Shown here piece after piece: positions 49,813-59,317 of a DNA stretch of 64,000 bases. Each line of letters begins with the position of its first letter. The stretch's first letter is position 1. The notes below the pieces were generated by a model. The model was not told the origin of the DNA, did no database searches, and saw nothing but the letters and a program-made list of their open reading frames with translations. Source of the stretch: Afipia sp. 64-13 (GTDB lineage: Bacteria; Pseudomonadota; Alphaproteobacteria; Rhizobiales; Xanthobacteraceae); contig MKUJ01000014.1 in the NCBI GenBank assembly GCA_001897755.1, positions 158,883 to 222,882 of the forward strand, read 5' to 3'. A program made the translations under genes and the position numbers.

Positions 49813-50528
49813 CGATCCCGATGCGGTTGAACATGTTCCGATATGGCGCTTGCATCGGCGCGCTCGCCGCCATGCTGCTGGCGTCCGGCGCGGCGCAGGC
49901 GCAGAGCACGGTGCAGGGCGTGCCGAACGCGATGCAGGGCTTCTCGCAGAATCGCGACAAGCCGATCCAGATCGATGCCCAGTCGCTGGAGATGCGCGAC
50001 AAGGACAAGGCCGCGACCTTTTCCGGCAACGTCAAGGTGGTGCAGGGCGACACCACGATGCGCTCCAAGACGCTGGTGGTGTTCTACGACAACGAGGACA
50101 AAAGCAGCGGCAAGGGCGCAGTGAAATCGGCGATGCCGGGGCCGGGCGGCTCCACCTCGATCCGGCGGCTCGAGGCGCGTGGCGGCGTGATCGTGACCCA
50201 GAAGGATCAGACCGTCACCGGCCAGACCGGCGTGTTCGACATGAAGGCCAACACGGTGACGATGCTCGGCGGCGTGGTGCTGACCAAGGACAAGAACGTG
50301 CTGCGCGGCGACCGCCTGGTGGTCGATATGACCACCGGCGTGTCGCGGGTCGAATCCGATGGCGGGCGCGGCGTGTCGGGCATGTTCCAGTCGTCCGGCT
50401 CCAGCGGCGGCTCCGGGCTCGGCGGCCTGACCGGCATGGAGAAAGAGAAAAAGTCCGGCGGCTCCCAGGCCCCCGGAAAGCCCTTGAAGCTCAACAGCAT
50501 GCCGCATGAATCGCGGCCCCGAGGTTGA
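49809..50528 (+). CDS. lptA: LPS export protein LptA (OstA-like)
   Basis: 239-residue periplasmic LptA-type protein that bridges lipopolysaccharide from LptC to the outer-membrane LptD. Signal peptide MTIPMRLNMFRYGACIGALAAMLLASGAAQA, then the jellyroll pattern NRDKPIQIDAQSLEMRDKDKAATFSGNVKVVQGDTTMRSKTLVVFYDN and GVIVTQKDQTVTGQTGVFDMKANTVTMLGGVVLTKDKNVLRGDRLVVDMTTGVSRVES. A Ser/Gly-rich tail (about residues 195-215) follows. Translationally coupled to lptC. Confidence 0.94.
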   Translation: MTIPMRLNMFRYGACIGALAAMLLASGAAQAQSTVQGVPNAMQGFSQNRDKPIQIDAQSLEMRDKDKAATFSGNVKVVQGDTTMRSKTLVVFYDNEDKSSGKGAVKSAMPGPGGSTSIRRLEARGGVIVTQKDQTVTGQTGVFDMKANTVTMLGGVVLTKDKNVLRGDRLVVDMTTGVSRVESDGGRGVSGMFQSSGSSGGSGLGGLTGMEKEKKSGGSQAPGKPLKLNSMPHESRPRG

Positions 50529-50630
50529 ATCGGGGCTGGCGAATCTATATCAGGCGGCGGCGATGTCCCTCCGGCGCTCTCAAGTGCCGGTGATCCGGCG
50601 AGTCATCCCGAAAGGCTGATCGAAGCGAGC

Positions 50631-51746
50631 ATGGTGGATTTCCTGCGCATTTTCCGCCGACGAACCCCGGTCCGGGGGCGGCAGGGTTTTGCGCGGTCGC
50701 CCGCCGACATCACCTCGCTGGGCGAACGGATGGGCGACATCTTCAACACCATTCGCGGCGTGCCGGCGGTGCGCGATGCGCCGGTGCCGCGCGAGGCGGC
50801 CCCGCCGCGTGCCGCGCAGTCCGACTATCCCGAATATGAAGGCGCGGTCACCGATCCGGCGCCTTACGATTCCGCGACGTACGGGGCGGCGGCCTACGAT
50901 CCGGCTTCGTTCGAGCGTCACGCGCCGCCGATCCCGCGCGACGCGCCTTCGGGGCCGCCGCGCGCCGAACAGCGGCCGCTGGCCCGGCGCGAGGGTAATG
51001 GCGCTGCGCCCCCACGCGCCCGCACCGGCTACCTTGCGATCCACGGCATCGAAAAGAGTTTCGGCTCGCGCAAGGTGGTGCGCGGTGTCAGCATCTATGT
51101 CCGCCGCGGCGAGGCGGTCGGCCTGCTCGGTCCCAACGGCGCCGGCAAGACCACGGTGTTCTACATGATCACCGGCCTGATCAAGGCGGATCGCGGCCGC
51201 GTCGAGCTCGACGGTCACGATGTCACCGCGATGCCGATGTATCAGCGCGCGCGGCTCGGCATCGGCTATTTGCCGCAGGAAGCCTCGATCTTCCGCGGCC
51301 TCACGGTGGAAGACAACATCCGCGCCGTGCTCGAAGTGGTCGAGCCGGACCGCCGCAAGCGCGAGCAGGAATTGACCTCGCTGCTCGAGGAATTCCACAT
51401 CACGCGGCTGCGCAAGTCGCCGGCGATCGCGCTGTCCGGCGGCGAGCGGCGCCGTGTCGAGATCGCGCGCGCGCTGGCCTCGCGTCCGAACTACATGCTG
51501 CTCGACGAGCCGTTCGCCGGCATCGACCCGATCGCGGTGGGCGACATCCAGCAACTGGTGCGTCACCTTACCAATCGCGGTATCGGCGTGTTGATCACCG
51601 ACCACAATGTCCGCGAAACTCTCGGGCTGACCGACCGCGCCTATATCGTCTATGCCGGCGAGGTGCTGACCGAAGGTCACCCCGAGGAGATCGTCAACGA
51701 TCCGGACGTCCGCCGCCTCTATCTCGGCGACGAGTTCCGCCTGTAG
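50631..51746 (+). CDS. lptB: LPS export ATPase LptB with long N-terminal extension
   Basis: 371-residue ABC ATPase powering LPS extraction by LptBFG. The ABC part starts near residue 135: LAIHGIEKSFGSRKVVRGVSIYVRRGEAVGLLGPNGAGKTT (Walker A), Q-loop YLPQEASIF, signature LSGGERRRVEIARAL, Walker B YMLLDEPFAGIDP and switch His in LITDHNVRETLG. The first ~130 residues are proline, alanine and charged-residue rich (MVDFLRIFRRRTPVRGRQG... and APPRAAQSDYPEYEGA) with no known domain; standard LptB is about 240 residues. ATG at 50631 is the only plausible start upstream. The extension is the odd feature; it may be an anchoring or regulatory tail. Confidence 0.93.
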   Translation: MVDFLRIFRRRTPVRGRQGFARSPADITSLGERMGDIFNTIRGVPAVRDAPVPREAAPPRAAQSDYPEYEGAVTDPAPYDSATYGAAAYDPASFERHAPPIPRDAPSGPPRAEQRPLARREGNGAAPPRARTGYLAIHGIEKSFGSRKVVRGVSIYVRRGEAVGLLGPNGAGKTTVFYMITGLIKADRGRVELDGHDVTAMPMYQRARLGIGYLPQEASIFRGLTVEDNIRAVLEVVEPDRRKREQELTSLLEEFHITRLRKSPAIALSGGERRRVEIARALASRPNYMLLDEPFAGIDPIAVGDIQQLVRHLTNRGIGVLITDHNVRETLGLTDRAYIVYAGEVLTEGHPEEIVNDPDVRRLYLGDEFRL

Positions 51747-51886
51747 CGCGTGGCCGCGCCCGTATGCGTCGCCGACTCGCCCTGCTTCCGGGGGCTCTCT
51801 CCGGACTGAATTTCCGATCCGTCAAGCCGTGTACATTGCCGCGTAAATAAGCAAGAATCGGACCAGTTCCGACCGGGTCCTGGCTT

Positions 51887-53578
51887 ATGGCGATCACGCA
51901 ACGTTTGGAGTTCCGCCAGTCGCAGTCGCTGGTGATGACGCCGCAGCTGATGCAGGCGATCAAGCTGCTGCAACTGTCGAACCTCGATCTGGTCGCCTTC
52001 GTCGAGGAGGAACTCGAACGCAATCCGTTGCTGGAACGGGCCGGCGACGACGAAGCGCCGGTGCGCGGCGAGGGGGACGCCGCCGCCGACCGTGCCGCGC
52101 TGTCGGTATCGGCGGATGGCGGCGAGGAGGATTCCGGCGACGGGTTCGGTGGCTCGTCGGCGTCCGAGGCCGACGGTCCGGGATCGCGCGAAGGCTTCGA
52201 TGCGCCGGCGGAGGACTGGATCAACCGCGATCTCGGCAGCCGCGCCGAGATGGAACAGACCTTCGACAGCGGTCTCGACAACGTGTTTTCCGAGGAGCCC
52301 GCGGAGGCCGCCGCGCGCAACGCACAGGATGCGGCGCCGACCGCCTACACCGAATGGGGCGGTGGCGCCTCCAACGACGACGACTACAATCTGGAGGCGT
52401 TCGTCGCCGCCGAGCTGTCGCTGCGCGATCATCTCGCCGAACAGCTCGCGGTGTCGATCACCGATCCCTCGCAGCGCATGATCGGTCAGTACCTGATCGA
52501 TCTGGTGGATGATGCCGGCTATCTGCCGGTTGATTTAGGACAAGCCGCGGAACGGCTCGGCGCGACGCAGGACGCGGTCGACGCCGTGCTAGCGGTGCTG
52601 CAGACGTTCGATCCGCCCGGCATCTGCGCGCGTTCGCTCAGCGAATGCCTTGCCCTTCAGCTTCGCGAGCGCGACCGTTTCGATCCGGCGATGCAGGCGC
52701 TGGTCGAACATCTCGATCTGCTCGCCAGACGCGACATTGCCGGCCTGCGCAAGATCTGCGGTGTCGATGACGAGGACATCGCCGAGATGATCGGTGAAAT
52801 CCGCCATCTCGATCCCAAGCCCGGTCTGAAATTCGGATCGACGAGGACGCAGACCGTGGTGCCCGACGTGTATGTGCGTCCCGGCCCCGATGGCGGCTGG
52901 CTGGTCGAACTCAACAGCGACACCTTGCCGAAGGTGCTCGTCAACCAGAGCTATTATGCGGAGTTGTCGAAAACAACGCGCAAGGATGGCGAGAAATCCT
53001 ATTTCACCGATTGCCTGCAGAATGCGACCTGGCTGGTGCGCGCGCTGGATCAGCGTGCCCGTACCATCCTGAAAGTGGCGTCGGAGATCGTGCGTCAGCA
53101 GGACGGTTTTTTCACGCAGGGCGTGGCATATTTGCGACCGCTCAATCTGAAAGCGGTCGCCGATGCTATCCAGATGCATGAATCGACCGTTTCGCGGGTG
53201 ACCGCCAATAAATACATGGCGACCAGCCGCGGTATTTTTGAACTGAAATATTTCTTCACGGCGTCGATCGCATCGGCGGACGGCGGGGAGGCGCATTCCG
53301 CCGAATCGGTACGGCACCGCATCAAACAGCTGATCGACGCCGAAGACCCGGGTGCTATACTGTCGGACGATACGCTGGTGGAACGTCTGCGTGGTGACGG
53401 AATTGATATCGCCCGAAGAACGGTCGCGAAGTATCGTGAGGCCATGCGAATTCCGTCATCGGTGCAGCGTCGACGCGACAAGCAAAGTATGCTCGGCCAT
53501 GCGCTCAACACAATGACGCCATCGTCATTATCATCATCATCGTCCACTGACCGATCCCGTGACACCGCCCCGGCTTGA
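51887..53578 (+). CDS. rpoN: RNA polymerase sigma-54 factor RpoN
   Basis: 563-residue sigma-54. Region I is glutamine-rich (MAITQRLEFRQSQSLVMTPQLMQAIKLLQLSNLDLVAFVEEELERNPLLE), region II acidic and variable, region III with the core-binding stretch (VADAIQMHESTVSRVTANKYMATSRGIFELKYFF) and the RpoN box ARRTVAKYREAMRIPSSVQRRR near the C-terminus. It directs genes for nitrogen metabolism, nitrogen fixation or motility together with enhancer-binding proteins. The 140-base gap before the ATG probably holds its promoter; hpf follows after 57 bases. Confidence 0.97.
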   Translation: MAITQRLEFRQSQSLVMTPQLMQAIKLLQLSNLDLVAFVEEELERNPLLERAGDDEAPVRGEGDAAADRAALSVSADGGEEDSGDGFGGSSASEADGPGSREGFDAPAEDWINRDLGSRAEMEQTFDSGLDNVFSEEPAEAAARNAQDAAPTAYTEWGGGASNDDDYNLEAFVAAELSLRDHLAEQLAVSITDPSQRMIGQYLIDLVDDAGYLPVDLGQAAERLGATQDAVDAVLAVLQTFDPPGICARSLSECLALQLRERDRFDPAMQALVEHLDLLARRDIAGLRKICGVDDEDIAEMIGEIRHLDPKPGLKFGSTRTQTVVPDVYVRPGPDGGWLVELNSDTLPKVLVNQSYYAELSKTTRKDGEKSYFTDCLQNATWLVRALDQRARTILKVASEIVRQQDGFFTQGVAYLRPLNLKAVADAIQMHESTVSRVTANKYMATSRGIFELKYFFTASIASADGGEAHSAESVRHRIKQLIDAEDPGAILSDDTLVERLRGDGIDIARRTVAKYREAMRIPSSVQRRRDKQSMLGHALNTMTPSSLSSSSSTDRSRDTAPA

Positions 53579-53635
53579 CCTTCGCGCGGCGTTTGGCGAT
53601 CCTTGTGAACGGTCTGATCAAGGAGCGAGGAAGAC

Positions 53636-54238
53636 ATGACCCTCCGAGTTTCTGGAAAAAGTATCAGTGTTGGTGAAGCTCTGCGTGAACGCATCATCGC
53701 TCGCACCGAGGAAGTTCTCAGAAAATATTTTGACGGAAATTATTCAGGCCACATCACTCTCAGCAAGGATGGTTTTGGATTTCGCACCGATTGCGCGCTG
53801 CATCTTGATTCGGGAATCACGCTCGAAGCCGACGCGATGGCGGCGGATGCCTATGCCAGCGCCGATCAGTCCCTGATCCAGATCGAGAAGCGGCTGCGCC
53901 GCTACAAGAGCCGTCTGAAGGATCGCTCGGCGCGCAAGGCCCATGCGGCGTCCGCCGCGCTTGCCGCGCTCGACGGCGCGGCGATCTCCGCCTCGAGCTA
54001 TGTCATCGAAGGCATGGATAACGATGCGGAGGGTGAAGTCACCGCGTTCAATCCGGTGATCATCGCCGAATCGACCGAATCGCTGCGGCGTTTTTCGGTC
54101 AGCGAGGCGGTGATGGAACTCGATCTGACCGGCGCCCCCGCGATGGTCTTCCAGCATGGCAGCAGCGGCCGAGTGAACGTGATTTACCGGCGCTCGGACG
54201 GCAATCTGGGCTGGGTTGATCCACCGGCTAGCAGCTAA
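53636..54238 (+). CDS. hpf: Long-form ribosome hibernation promoting factor
   Basis: 200-residue long HPF that joins 70S ribosomes into inactive 100S dimers. N-terminal HPF domain (MTLRVSGKSISVGEALRERIIARTEEVLRKYFDGNYSGHITLSKDGFGFRTDCALHLDSGITLEADAMAADAYASADQSLIQIEKRLRRYKSRL), a linker, then the C-terminal dimerisation domain (about 140-200, SLRRFSVSEAVMELDLTGAPAMVFQHGSSGRVNVIYRRSDGNLGWVD). Position after rpoN and before ptsN is highly conserved in proteobacteria. ATG with GAGGAA just upstream. Confidence 0.95.
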   Translation: MTLRVSGKSISVGEALRERIIARTEEVLRKYFDGNYSGHITLSKDGFGFRTDCALHLDSGITLEADAMAADAYASADQSLIQIEKRLRRYKSRLKDRSARKAHAASAALAALDGAAISASSYVIEGMDNDAEGEVTAFNPVIIAESTESLRRFSVSEAVMELDLTGAPAMVFQHGSSGRVNVIYRRSDGNLGWVDPPASS

Positions 54239-54420
54239 AGGCGGCCGCCGGGCAGCTTGACGCCCTCCCGGACCGACAATATGGTCCCGCCGCCCTGACA
54301 GAGCGTAACCCCGGAGGGGCTCCGGGGCTGCCGGCTTGAATATGGCTTGACGCCACTCCACCTCCATAGCGGTCATTTTCTTTTAGCCGTCAAAACGGTT
54401 CAACTTCATCGGAACGGTCC

Positions 54421-54882
54421 ATGACGATTACCGACCTTGTCGCGCCGGGGGCGATTCTCCCGGCGCTGAAAGTCAACAACAAGAAGCAGGCGCTGATGGA
54501 GTTGGCGGCGCATGCGGCTGGGCTGACCGGACAGAACGAGCGTGCGATCTTCGAGGTGCTGCTGCAGCGCGAGAAGCTCGGCACCACCGCGGTCGGTTAC
54601 GGCATTGCGATTCCGCACGGCAAGCTGCCGAAGCTCGACAAGCTGTTCGGCATGTTCGCGCGGCTGGAGCGTCCGATCGATTTCGAGGCGATGGATGGCG
54701 AGCCGGTGGATCTGCTGTTTCTGCTGCTGGCGCCGGAAGGCGCGGGCGCCGATCATCTGAAAGCGCTGGCGCGGATCGCCCGTCTGCTGCGCGATCAGGA
54801 CGTCGCCAAAAAGCTGCGCGCCTCGCGCGATGCGCAGGCGCTGTATTCGGTGCTGGCGATGCCGCCGGCGACTGCCGCCTGA
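54421..54882 (+). CDS. ptsN: Nitrogen-PTS EIIA protein PtsN
   Basis: 153-residue EIIA(Ntr). The phospho-accepting His66 lies in VGYGIAIPHGKLP, and LLQREKLGTTAVG and DFEAMDGEPVDLLFLLLAPEG are typical. In the nitrogen-PTS it receives phosphate from NPr and, by its phosphorylation state, controls potassium transport and other targets. The ATG is at 54421. Closes the lpt-rpoN-hpf-ptsN cluster. Confidence 0.95.
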   Translation: MTITDLVAPGAILPALKVNNKKQALMELAAHAAGLTGQNERAIFEVLLQREKLGTTAVGYGIAIPHGKLPKLDKLFGMFARLERPIDFEAMDGEPVDLLFLLLAPEGAGADHLKALARIARLLRDQDVAKKLRASRDAQALYSVLAMPPATAA

Positions 54883-54916
54883 CCAAGGGACGGCCTCTGT
54901 CTTCGACCCGCGTCGT

Positions 54917-55807
54917 TCAGCGCCGCGGCTCCGCCGCCCAGTTCCTTTCCTTCAGCAAGGCCAGAAAGGCCTTTGTTCCGGCGCTGCGATAGCCGTCCCT
55001 GCGCAGGAGGGCCGATGTCGTTCGCGTCGCGAATGGCGGATCGAGCCGGATGGCGCTGAAACCGGGAAGATTCCGTGCGGTCGCCGCAGGCAGGATGGTG
55101 GCGAGCAAGGTGCTCTGCACGATGGCGACAAGGGCATCGACGGAATTCGATTCGAGGGCGATCCGCGGCTGCACCTTGTTGGCCTTGAGGTACTGGTTGA
55201 TCGGCGCGCGTGTGACGAAAGCTCCGTCCAGCAGAGCGAGATCGAGACCGGACAGTTTCGCGGATGCGAGCTTCCGTCGCCCGGCCAGCGGATGGTCCTT
55301 GCCGACAACGACGCACAACTCCGTATCATGCAGCGGCTCCGTCGCGACATCCAGCGAGGCAAGATCGCCGAGGCCGACACCGACGTCGTATTGATCGTCC
55401 AGCAACGCCCGCTCCATGACGGCCTGAGGCAGAATGTCGATGGTGAGGTCGATGTCAGGATATCGCTTGCGGAAGGCTTGCACCACCGGGCCGACGAGAT
55501 AGGTGGTGAACAGCGGAAGAAAGGCGACGCGGAGAACTCCGCTCGTCAGATTTCCGACATCGTGCACCGCGCGCTGCGCGGCATCGAGATTTTGCAGGGC
55601 CGCTTTCAGATGGCGGATATAAGCCTGGCCGGCATCGGTGGGCCTGACGGTCCGGCCGGAGCGGTCGAGCAGTTTGGCGCCGAGCGTGTCTTCGAGAAAC
55701 CTGATCTGCTGCGACAGTGCGGGCTGCGATACGTTGAGCGTCTCCGCCGCGCGGGTGAAACTGCCGTGATCGATCACGGCGAGCAGATACCGGGCTGAGC
55801 GCATCAT
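54917..55807 (-). CDS. LysR-type transcriptional regulator (CynR-like)
   Basis: 296-residue LysR regulator. N-terminal winged helix MMRSARYLLAVIDHGSFTRAAETLNVSQPALSQQIRFLEDTLGAKLLDRSGRTVRPTDAG, then a type 2 periplasmic-binding-like effector domain with GVLRVAFLPLFTTYLVGPVVQAFRKRYP and LLDDQYDVGVGLGDL. It diverges from the TDT-family transporter gene with 104 bases between, the standard arrangement for a LysR activator and its target. A second ATG at 55804 is possible. The effector is unknown. Confidence 0.9.
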   Translation of the reverse strand: MMRSARYLLAVIDHGSFTRAAETLNVSQPALSQQIRFLEDTLGAKLLDRSGRTVRPTDAGQAYIRHLKAALQNLDAAQRAVHDVGNLTSGVLRVAFLPLFTTYLVGPVVQAFRKRYPDIDLTIDILPQAVMERALLDDQYDVGVGLGDLASLDVATEPLHDTELCVVVGKDHPLAGRRKLASAKLSGLDLALLDGAFVTRAPINQYLKANKVQPRIALESNSVDALVAIVQSTLLATILPAATARNLPGFSAIRLDPPFATRTTSALLRRDGYRSAGTKAFLALLKERNWAAEPRR

Positions 55808-55819
55808 AAGGTTTTTCTT

Positions 55820-55841
55820 ATCAATCTGATTGCCAATTGAT
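55820..55841. promoter_or_regulatory. Candidate LysR operator in the divergent gap
   Basis: Inverted repeat ATCAAT (55820-55825) and ATTGAT (55836-55841) separated by 10 bases, close to the ATC-N9-GAT half-site class bound by LysR proteins. It is 13 bases upstream of the regulator start and 71 bases upstream of the transporter start. Confidence 0.5.
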
Positions 55842-55911
55842 CTTGGACATTATGCCCGCCAGCGCCGAAGTTTAAAGTGCATTCGAGGGGGGCCGGAATT
55901 AACGGCGCATC

Positions 55912-56886
55912 ATGTCGGGTCCAGCCGGTTCTGAGAAAACGTCTCCGCGGCCGCTTGCGGCCGCCAATTTCAGCATGGTCCTGGGGCTGGCGGGACTGGG
56001 GCAGGCATGGCGCGCCGCCACGGCCCTGCTGCATGTCCCGCCGCTGATCGGCGAGGCCGTCATAGCTCTTGCGGCCGGAATCTGGGCGGCCTTGCTGCTG
56101 GGCTATCTTGCCAGTGCTTTTCGTGCGCCAGCGGCCATGCGCGAGGAGTTCAGGCACCCTGTTCAGGGGGCGACGCCCGCGCTGGTGGGAATTGCGACCT
56201 TGCTGATGGTGCCTGCGGTTCGGCCTTATTCGGAGGTGGCCGCCGGTATTCTTCTTGTCGCCGGCGTGTCCTGGCATCTGCTGTTTGCGATGTGGCATTC
56301 GGGGCTGGGCTGGCAGAGCGGCCGGGATCTTCACAGCCTCAGTCCGACCGTCTATCTGCCGACGGTGGCGGGCAATTTCACCAGCAGCGCAGCCTTCGGC
56401 GTGATGGGATGGTCCGACATCGGCTGGTGCTTCATGGGAGCCGGTTTCTTCTCGTGGCTCGCGCTGGAATCGGTCGTGCTGCAGCGGCTTTGGGATTCGT
56501 CCGGCTTTCCGTCCGCGCAGCGTTCGAGCATCGGCATTCACCTTGCGCCGCCTGCGGTTGCCGGAGCCTCGTGGCTGACGCTCGTGGCCGCGCCGGATCA
56601 CTGGGTCATCATGCTCTGGGGCTATGGCCTGTTTCAGTTGGCGCTGGGATGCCGTCTGGTGGGCTGGCTTCGCGCGCAGCCGTTCTCGGTCGCCTACTGG
56701 TCGTACACCTTCGGCGTTTCCAGCACCGCGGCCATCGCCGTCAAACTCGCGCTCGCAGGTGTTCCGGTGGCGACGCATGTCGCCGCGCCGGTGCTGATCC
56801 TCGCCACCCTGTTCGAGGGCTATCTGCTGGCGCGCACCGTGCTGCAACTCGTCAGCGCGTTGTGGATGGCCGTGCGACCGGCCTGA
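55912..56886 (+). CDS. TDT/SLAC1-family transporter (TehA-like)
   Basis: 324-residue membrane protein with about ten hydrophobic segments, matching the tellurite-resistance/dicarboxylate transporter (TDT) family, whose members include TehA and SLAC1-type anion channels. Conserved parts are FSMVLGLAGLGQAWRAA, SPTVYLPTVAGNFTSSAAFGVMGWSDIGWCFMGAGFFSWLALESVVLQRL and SYTFGVSSTAAIAVKLALAG. Substrate is not predictable from sequence (tellurite, malate, sulfite or chloride in relatives). Start ATG at 55912. Confidence 0.82.
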   Translation: MSGPAGSEKTSPRPLAAANFSMVLGLAGLGQAWRAATALLHVPPLIGEAVIALAAGIWAALLLGYLASAFRAPAAMREEFRHPVQGATPALVGIATLLMVPAVRPYSEVAAGILLVAGVSWHLLFAMWHSGLGWQSGRDLHSLSPTVYLPTVAGNFTSSAAFGVMGWSDIGWCFMGAGFFSWLALESVVLQRLWDSSGFPSAQRSSIGIHLAPPAVAGASWLTLVAAPDHWVIMLWGYGLFQLALGCRLVGWLRAQPFSVAYWSYTFGVSSTAAIAVKLALAGVPVATHVAAPVLILATLFEGYLLARTVLQLVSALWMAVRPA

Positions 56887-56936
56887 ACCGACACGCTCTC
56901 GAGCGGCTCATCGTGGCGCTATCTCGCGTAGCGAGC

Positions 56937-56961
56937 AGGCGGCAGTGCCAAGCGCTGCCGC
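56937..56961. terminator. Possible bidirectional terminator between tehA-like gene and ilvD
   Basis: GGCGGCAG (56937-56944) pairs perfectly with CTGCCGCC (56954-56961) around a 9-base loop, in the 92-base gap between two convergent genes. There is no U run on either side, so function is uncertain. Confidence 0.45.
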
Positions 56962-56978
56962 CATGGTGTCATCCAGGA

Positions 56979-58823
56979 TCAGTCGCGCACCACACGCACC
57001 GCGCCTTGCGCGGCGCTGGTGGCGAACGCCGCATAGGCCTTCAGCGCCATCGACACCTTGCGCGTCCGTTGCTTGGTGGGCTTCCACGCCGCTTCGCCAC
57101 GCGCCTCCATTGCCGCGCGCCGCGCTGCGAGCTGCTCGTCGCTGATGGCCAGGTGTACCGAACGGTTCGGGATGTCAAATTCGATGATATCGCCTTCCTC
57201 GACCAGACCGATGGCGCCGCCTTCCGCCGCCTCGGGCGAGACATGGCCGATCGACAGGCCGGACGAGCCGCCCGAGAAGCGGCCGTCGGTGATCAGCGCG
57301 CATTGCTTGCCGAGGCCCTTCGATTTCAGATAGCTGGTCGGATACAGCATTTCCTGCATGCCAGGCCCGCCGCGCGGTCCTTCGTAGCGGATGAGAACCA
57401 CGTCGCCGGCCTTGACCCGGTTGCCGAGAATGGCCTCGACCGCCGCGTCCTGACTTTCGAAGATGCGCGCGGGACCCTTGAATGTCAGGATGCTGTCATC
57501 GACGCCCGCGGTCTTCACGATGCAGCCGTCGCGCGCGATGTTGCCGTACAACACGGCGAGGCCGCCATCCTTGGAGAAGGCGTGTTCGGCGTTGCGGATG
57601 CAGCCCCTGGCGCGGTCGGCATCGAGCTCGTCGTAGCGTCTGTCCTGGCTGAACGCGACCTGGGTGGGCACGCCGCCCGGCGCCGCGCGATAGAAGGTCC
57701 GCACGCTTTCGCTCTTGCTGCGCACGATGTCCCAACGCTCCAACGCATCCTTCAGCGAGGCGCTGTGCACCGTCGGCAGGCTGGAGTCGATCAGGCCGGC
57801 GCGATCGAGCTCGCCGAGAATGGCCATGATGCCGCCGGCGCGGTGCACGTCTTCCAGATGCACGTCCGCGACCGAAGGTGCGACCTTGCACAGCACCGGC
57901 ACGCGGCGCGACAGGCGGTCGATGTCCTTCATGGTAAACGGCACTTCGCCTTCATAGGCGGCGGCGAGCAGATGCAGCACGGTGTTGGTCGAGCCGCCCA
58001 TCGAGATATCGAGGGTCATCGCATTCTCGAACGCCTTGAAGTTGGCGATGTTGCGCGGCAGGACGCTGGCGTCGTCCTGCTCGTAATAGCGGCGGGCGAG
58101 GTCGACGATCAGATGTCCGGCCTCGACGAACAGGCCCTTGCGGTCGGCGTGAGTGGCGAGCACCGAGCCGTTGCCGGGCAGAGAGAGGCCGAGCGCCTCG
58201 GTCAGGCAGTTCATCGAATTCGCCGTGAACATGCCCGAGCACGATCCGCAGGTCGGGCAGGCGGAGCGTTCGATCACCTCGACATCGGCGTCGCTCACCG
58301 TGTCGTCGGCCGCCGCCACCATGGCGTCGATCAGGTCGATCGACTGCACCTTGCCGTTGAGCGTGACCTTGCCCGATTCCATCGGGCCGCCCGAGACGAA
58401 TACCGTCGGAATGTTGAGGCGCAGCGAGGCCATCAGCATGCCGGGAGTGATCTTGTCGCAATTGGAGATGCACACCATGGCGTCGGCGCAATGCGCGTTG
58501 ACCATGTATTCGACGCTGTCGGCGATGATCTCGCGCGACGGCAGGCTGTAGAGCATGCCGTCATGGCCCATCGCGATGCCGTCATCGACCGCGATGGTGC
58601 TGAATTCCTTGGCGACGCCGCCGGCCTTCTCGATTTCCCGCGCCACCAGTTGGCCGAGGTCCTTGAGGTGGACGTGGCCCGGCACGAACTGGGTGAAGGA
58701 ATTGACCACGGCGATGATCGGCTTGCCGAAATCCTCGTTCTTCATGCCTGTCGCGCGCCACAGGCCGCGGGCGCCGGCCATGTTGCGGCCGTGGGTGGAG
58801 GTGCGGGAGCGATAGGCTGGCAT
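56979..58823 (-). CDS. ilvD: Dihydroxy-acid dehydratase
   Basis: 614-residue iron-sulfur enzyme of valine, leucine and isoleucine synthesis, removing water from 2,3-dihydroxy acids. It starts [27 protein letters not shown] and has the cluster cysteines in [13 protein letters not shown] and [25 protein letters not shown], then [24 protein letters not shown] and [11 protein letters not shown]. Length matches the E. coli form. The ATG at 58823 (MPAYRSR) is the family start; the frame runs on to 58865 without a codon that fits. Convergent with the upstream transporter gene. Confidence 0.97.
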   Translation of the reverse strand: MPAYRSRTSTHGRNMAGARGLWRATGMKNEDFGKPIIAVVNSFTQFVPGHVHLKDLGQLVAREIEKAGGVAKEFSTIAVDDGIAMGHDGMLYSLPSREIIADSVEYMVNAHCADAMVCISNCDKITPGMLMASLRLNIPTVFVSGGPMESGKVTLNGKVQSIDLIDAMVAAADDTVSDADVEVIERSACPTCGSCSGMFTANSMNCLTEALGLSLPGNGSVLATHADRKGLFVEAGHLIVDLARRYYEQDDASVLPRNIANFKAFENAMTLDISMGGSTNTVLHLLAAAYEGEVPFTMKDIDRLSRRVPVLCKVAPSVADVHLEDVHRAGGIMAILGELDRAGLIDSSLPTVHSASLKDALERWDIVRSKSESVRTFYRAAPGGVPTQVAFSQDRRYDELDADRARGCIRNAEHAFSKDGGLAVLYGNIARDGCIVKTAGVDDSILTFKGPARIFESQDAAVEAILGNRVKAGDVVLIRYEGPRGGPGMQEMLYPTSYLKSKGLGKQCALITDGRFSGGSSGLSIGHVSPEAAEGGAIGLVEEGDIIEFDIPNRSVHLAISDEQLAARRAAMEARGEAAWKPTKQRTRKVSMALKAYAAFATSAAQGAVRVVRD

Positions 58824-58933
58824 GACGGTGTCCGTGTCGAGGGTGGAAAGGTGGCGACCATACAAACCCGCCGGCCAAGATCAAATGGCGGGATGCGCAT
58901 ATCCGTCATTCGTCCGGTCGGCGCCGCAATGCA

Positions 58934-58968
58934 AGCAAAAAGCGGCAGCGCGAGGCCGCGCCGCCGCT
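58934..58968 (-). terminator. Rho-independent terminator of hsp20-DUF1150
   Basis: On the minus strand a 12-bp stem with one mismatch (AGCGGC ... GCCGCT arms), a 4-base loop, then TTTTTGCTT. It is about 30 bases after the DUF1150 stop and before ilvD, so it ends the hsp20 transcript. Confidence 0.85.
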
Positions 58969-58998
58969 TCGTCCGGTCAGTCTGTAGCGGACAACGCC

Positions 58999-59265
58999 TC
59001 AGTGGACGCTGACGGTCTCCAGCTCGTTGCTCCATGCGTTGGCGACCGCCGCTTCCCGGCTGTCGGTCAGCATGATCGGCGTGCCGTCGGCGGCATGAAG
59101 CGCGAACAGCTTCAGGCCCGGCGCGATCTGCGGCGCCTGCGGGAACAGGCCCGGCACATCCTCGGAGCGAATCTGTTTGACGTAGGCGATATGGCCTTCG
59201 CCCAGTGCGGCCAGCGCTTCCAGCGAAACGGCAGGCTCGAAGTGCAGTGTGGTGGCTTCAGTCAT
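58999..59265 (-). CDS. DUF1150 family small protein
   Basis: 88-residue protein of the DUF1150 family: MTEATTLHFEPAVSLEALAALGEGHIAYVKQIRSEDVPGLFPQAPQIAPGLKLFALHAADGTPIMLTDSREAAVANAWSNELETVSVH in short overlapping pieces; GHIAYVK, LFALHAADG and ANAWSNEL are its signatures. DUF1150 genes commonly follow hsp20 genes in alphaproteobacteria, as here (52-base gap, same strand, shared terminator), which suggests a role in stress or in small heat-shock protein function, but none has been established that I know. Confidence 0.85.
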   Translation of the reverse strand: MTEATTLHFEPAVSLEALAALGEGHIAYVKQIRSEDVPGLFPQAPQIAPGLKLFALHAADGTPIMLTDSREAAVANAWSNELETVSVH

Positions 59266-59317
59266 GTCCTCGACTCCTTCACAAGAGACAAGCGGTCGAG
59301 TCCGCTACCAAGTTGCA

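Noticed and set aside
56007..59012. Open frame of about 1000 codons on the plus strand across the TehA-like gene and antisense to ilvD
   Set aside because: It overlaps two well-supported genes in other frames; its composition (many Arg, Gly, His, Ala) is typical of shadow frames.
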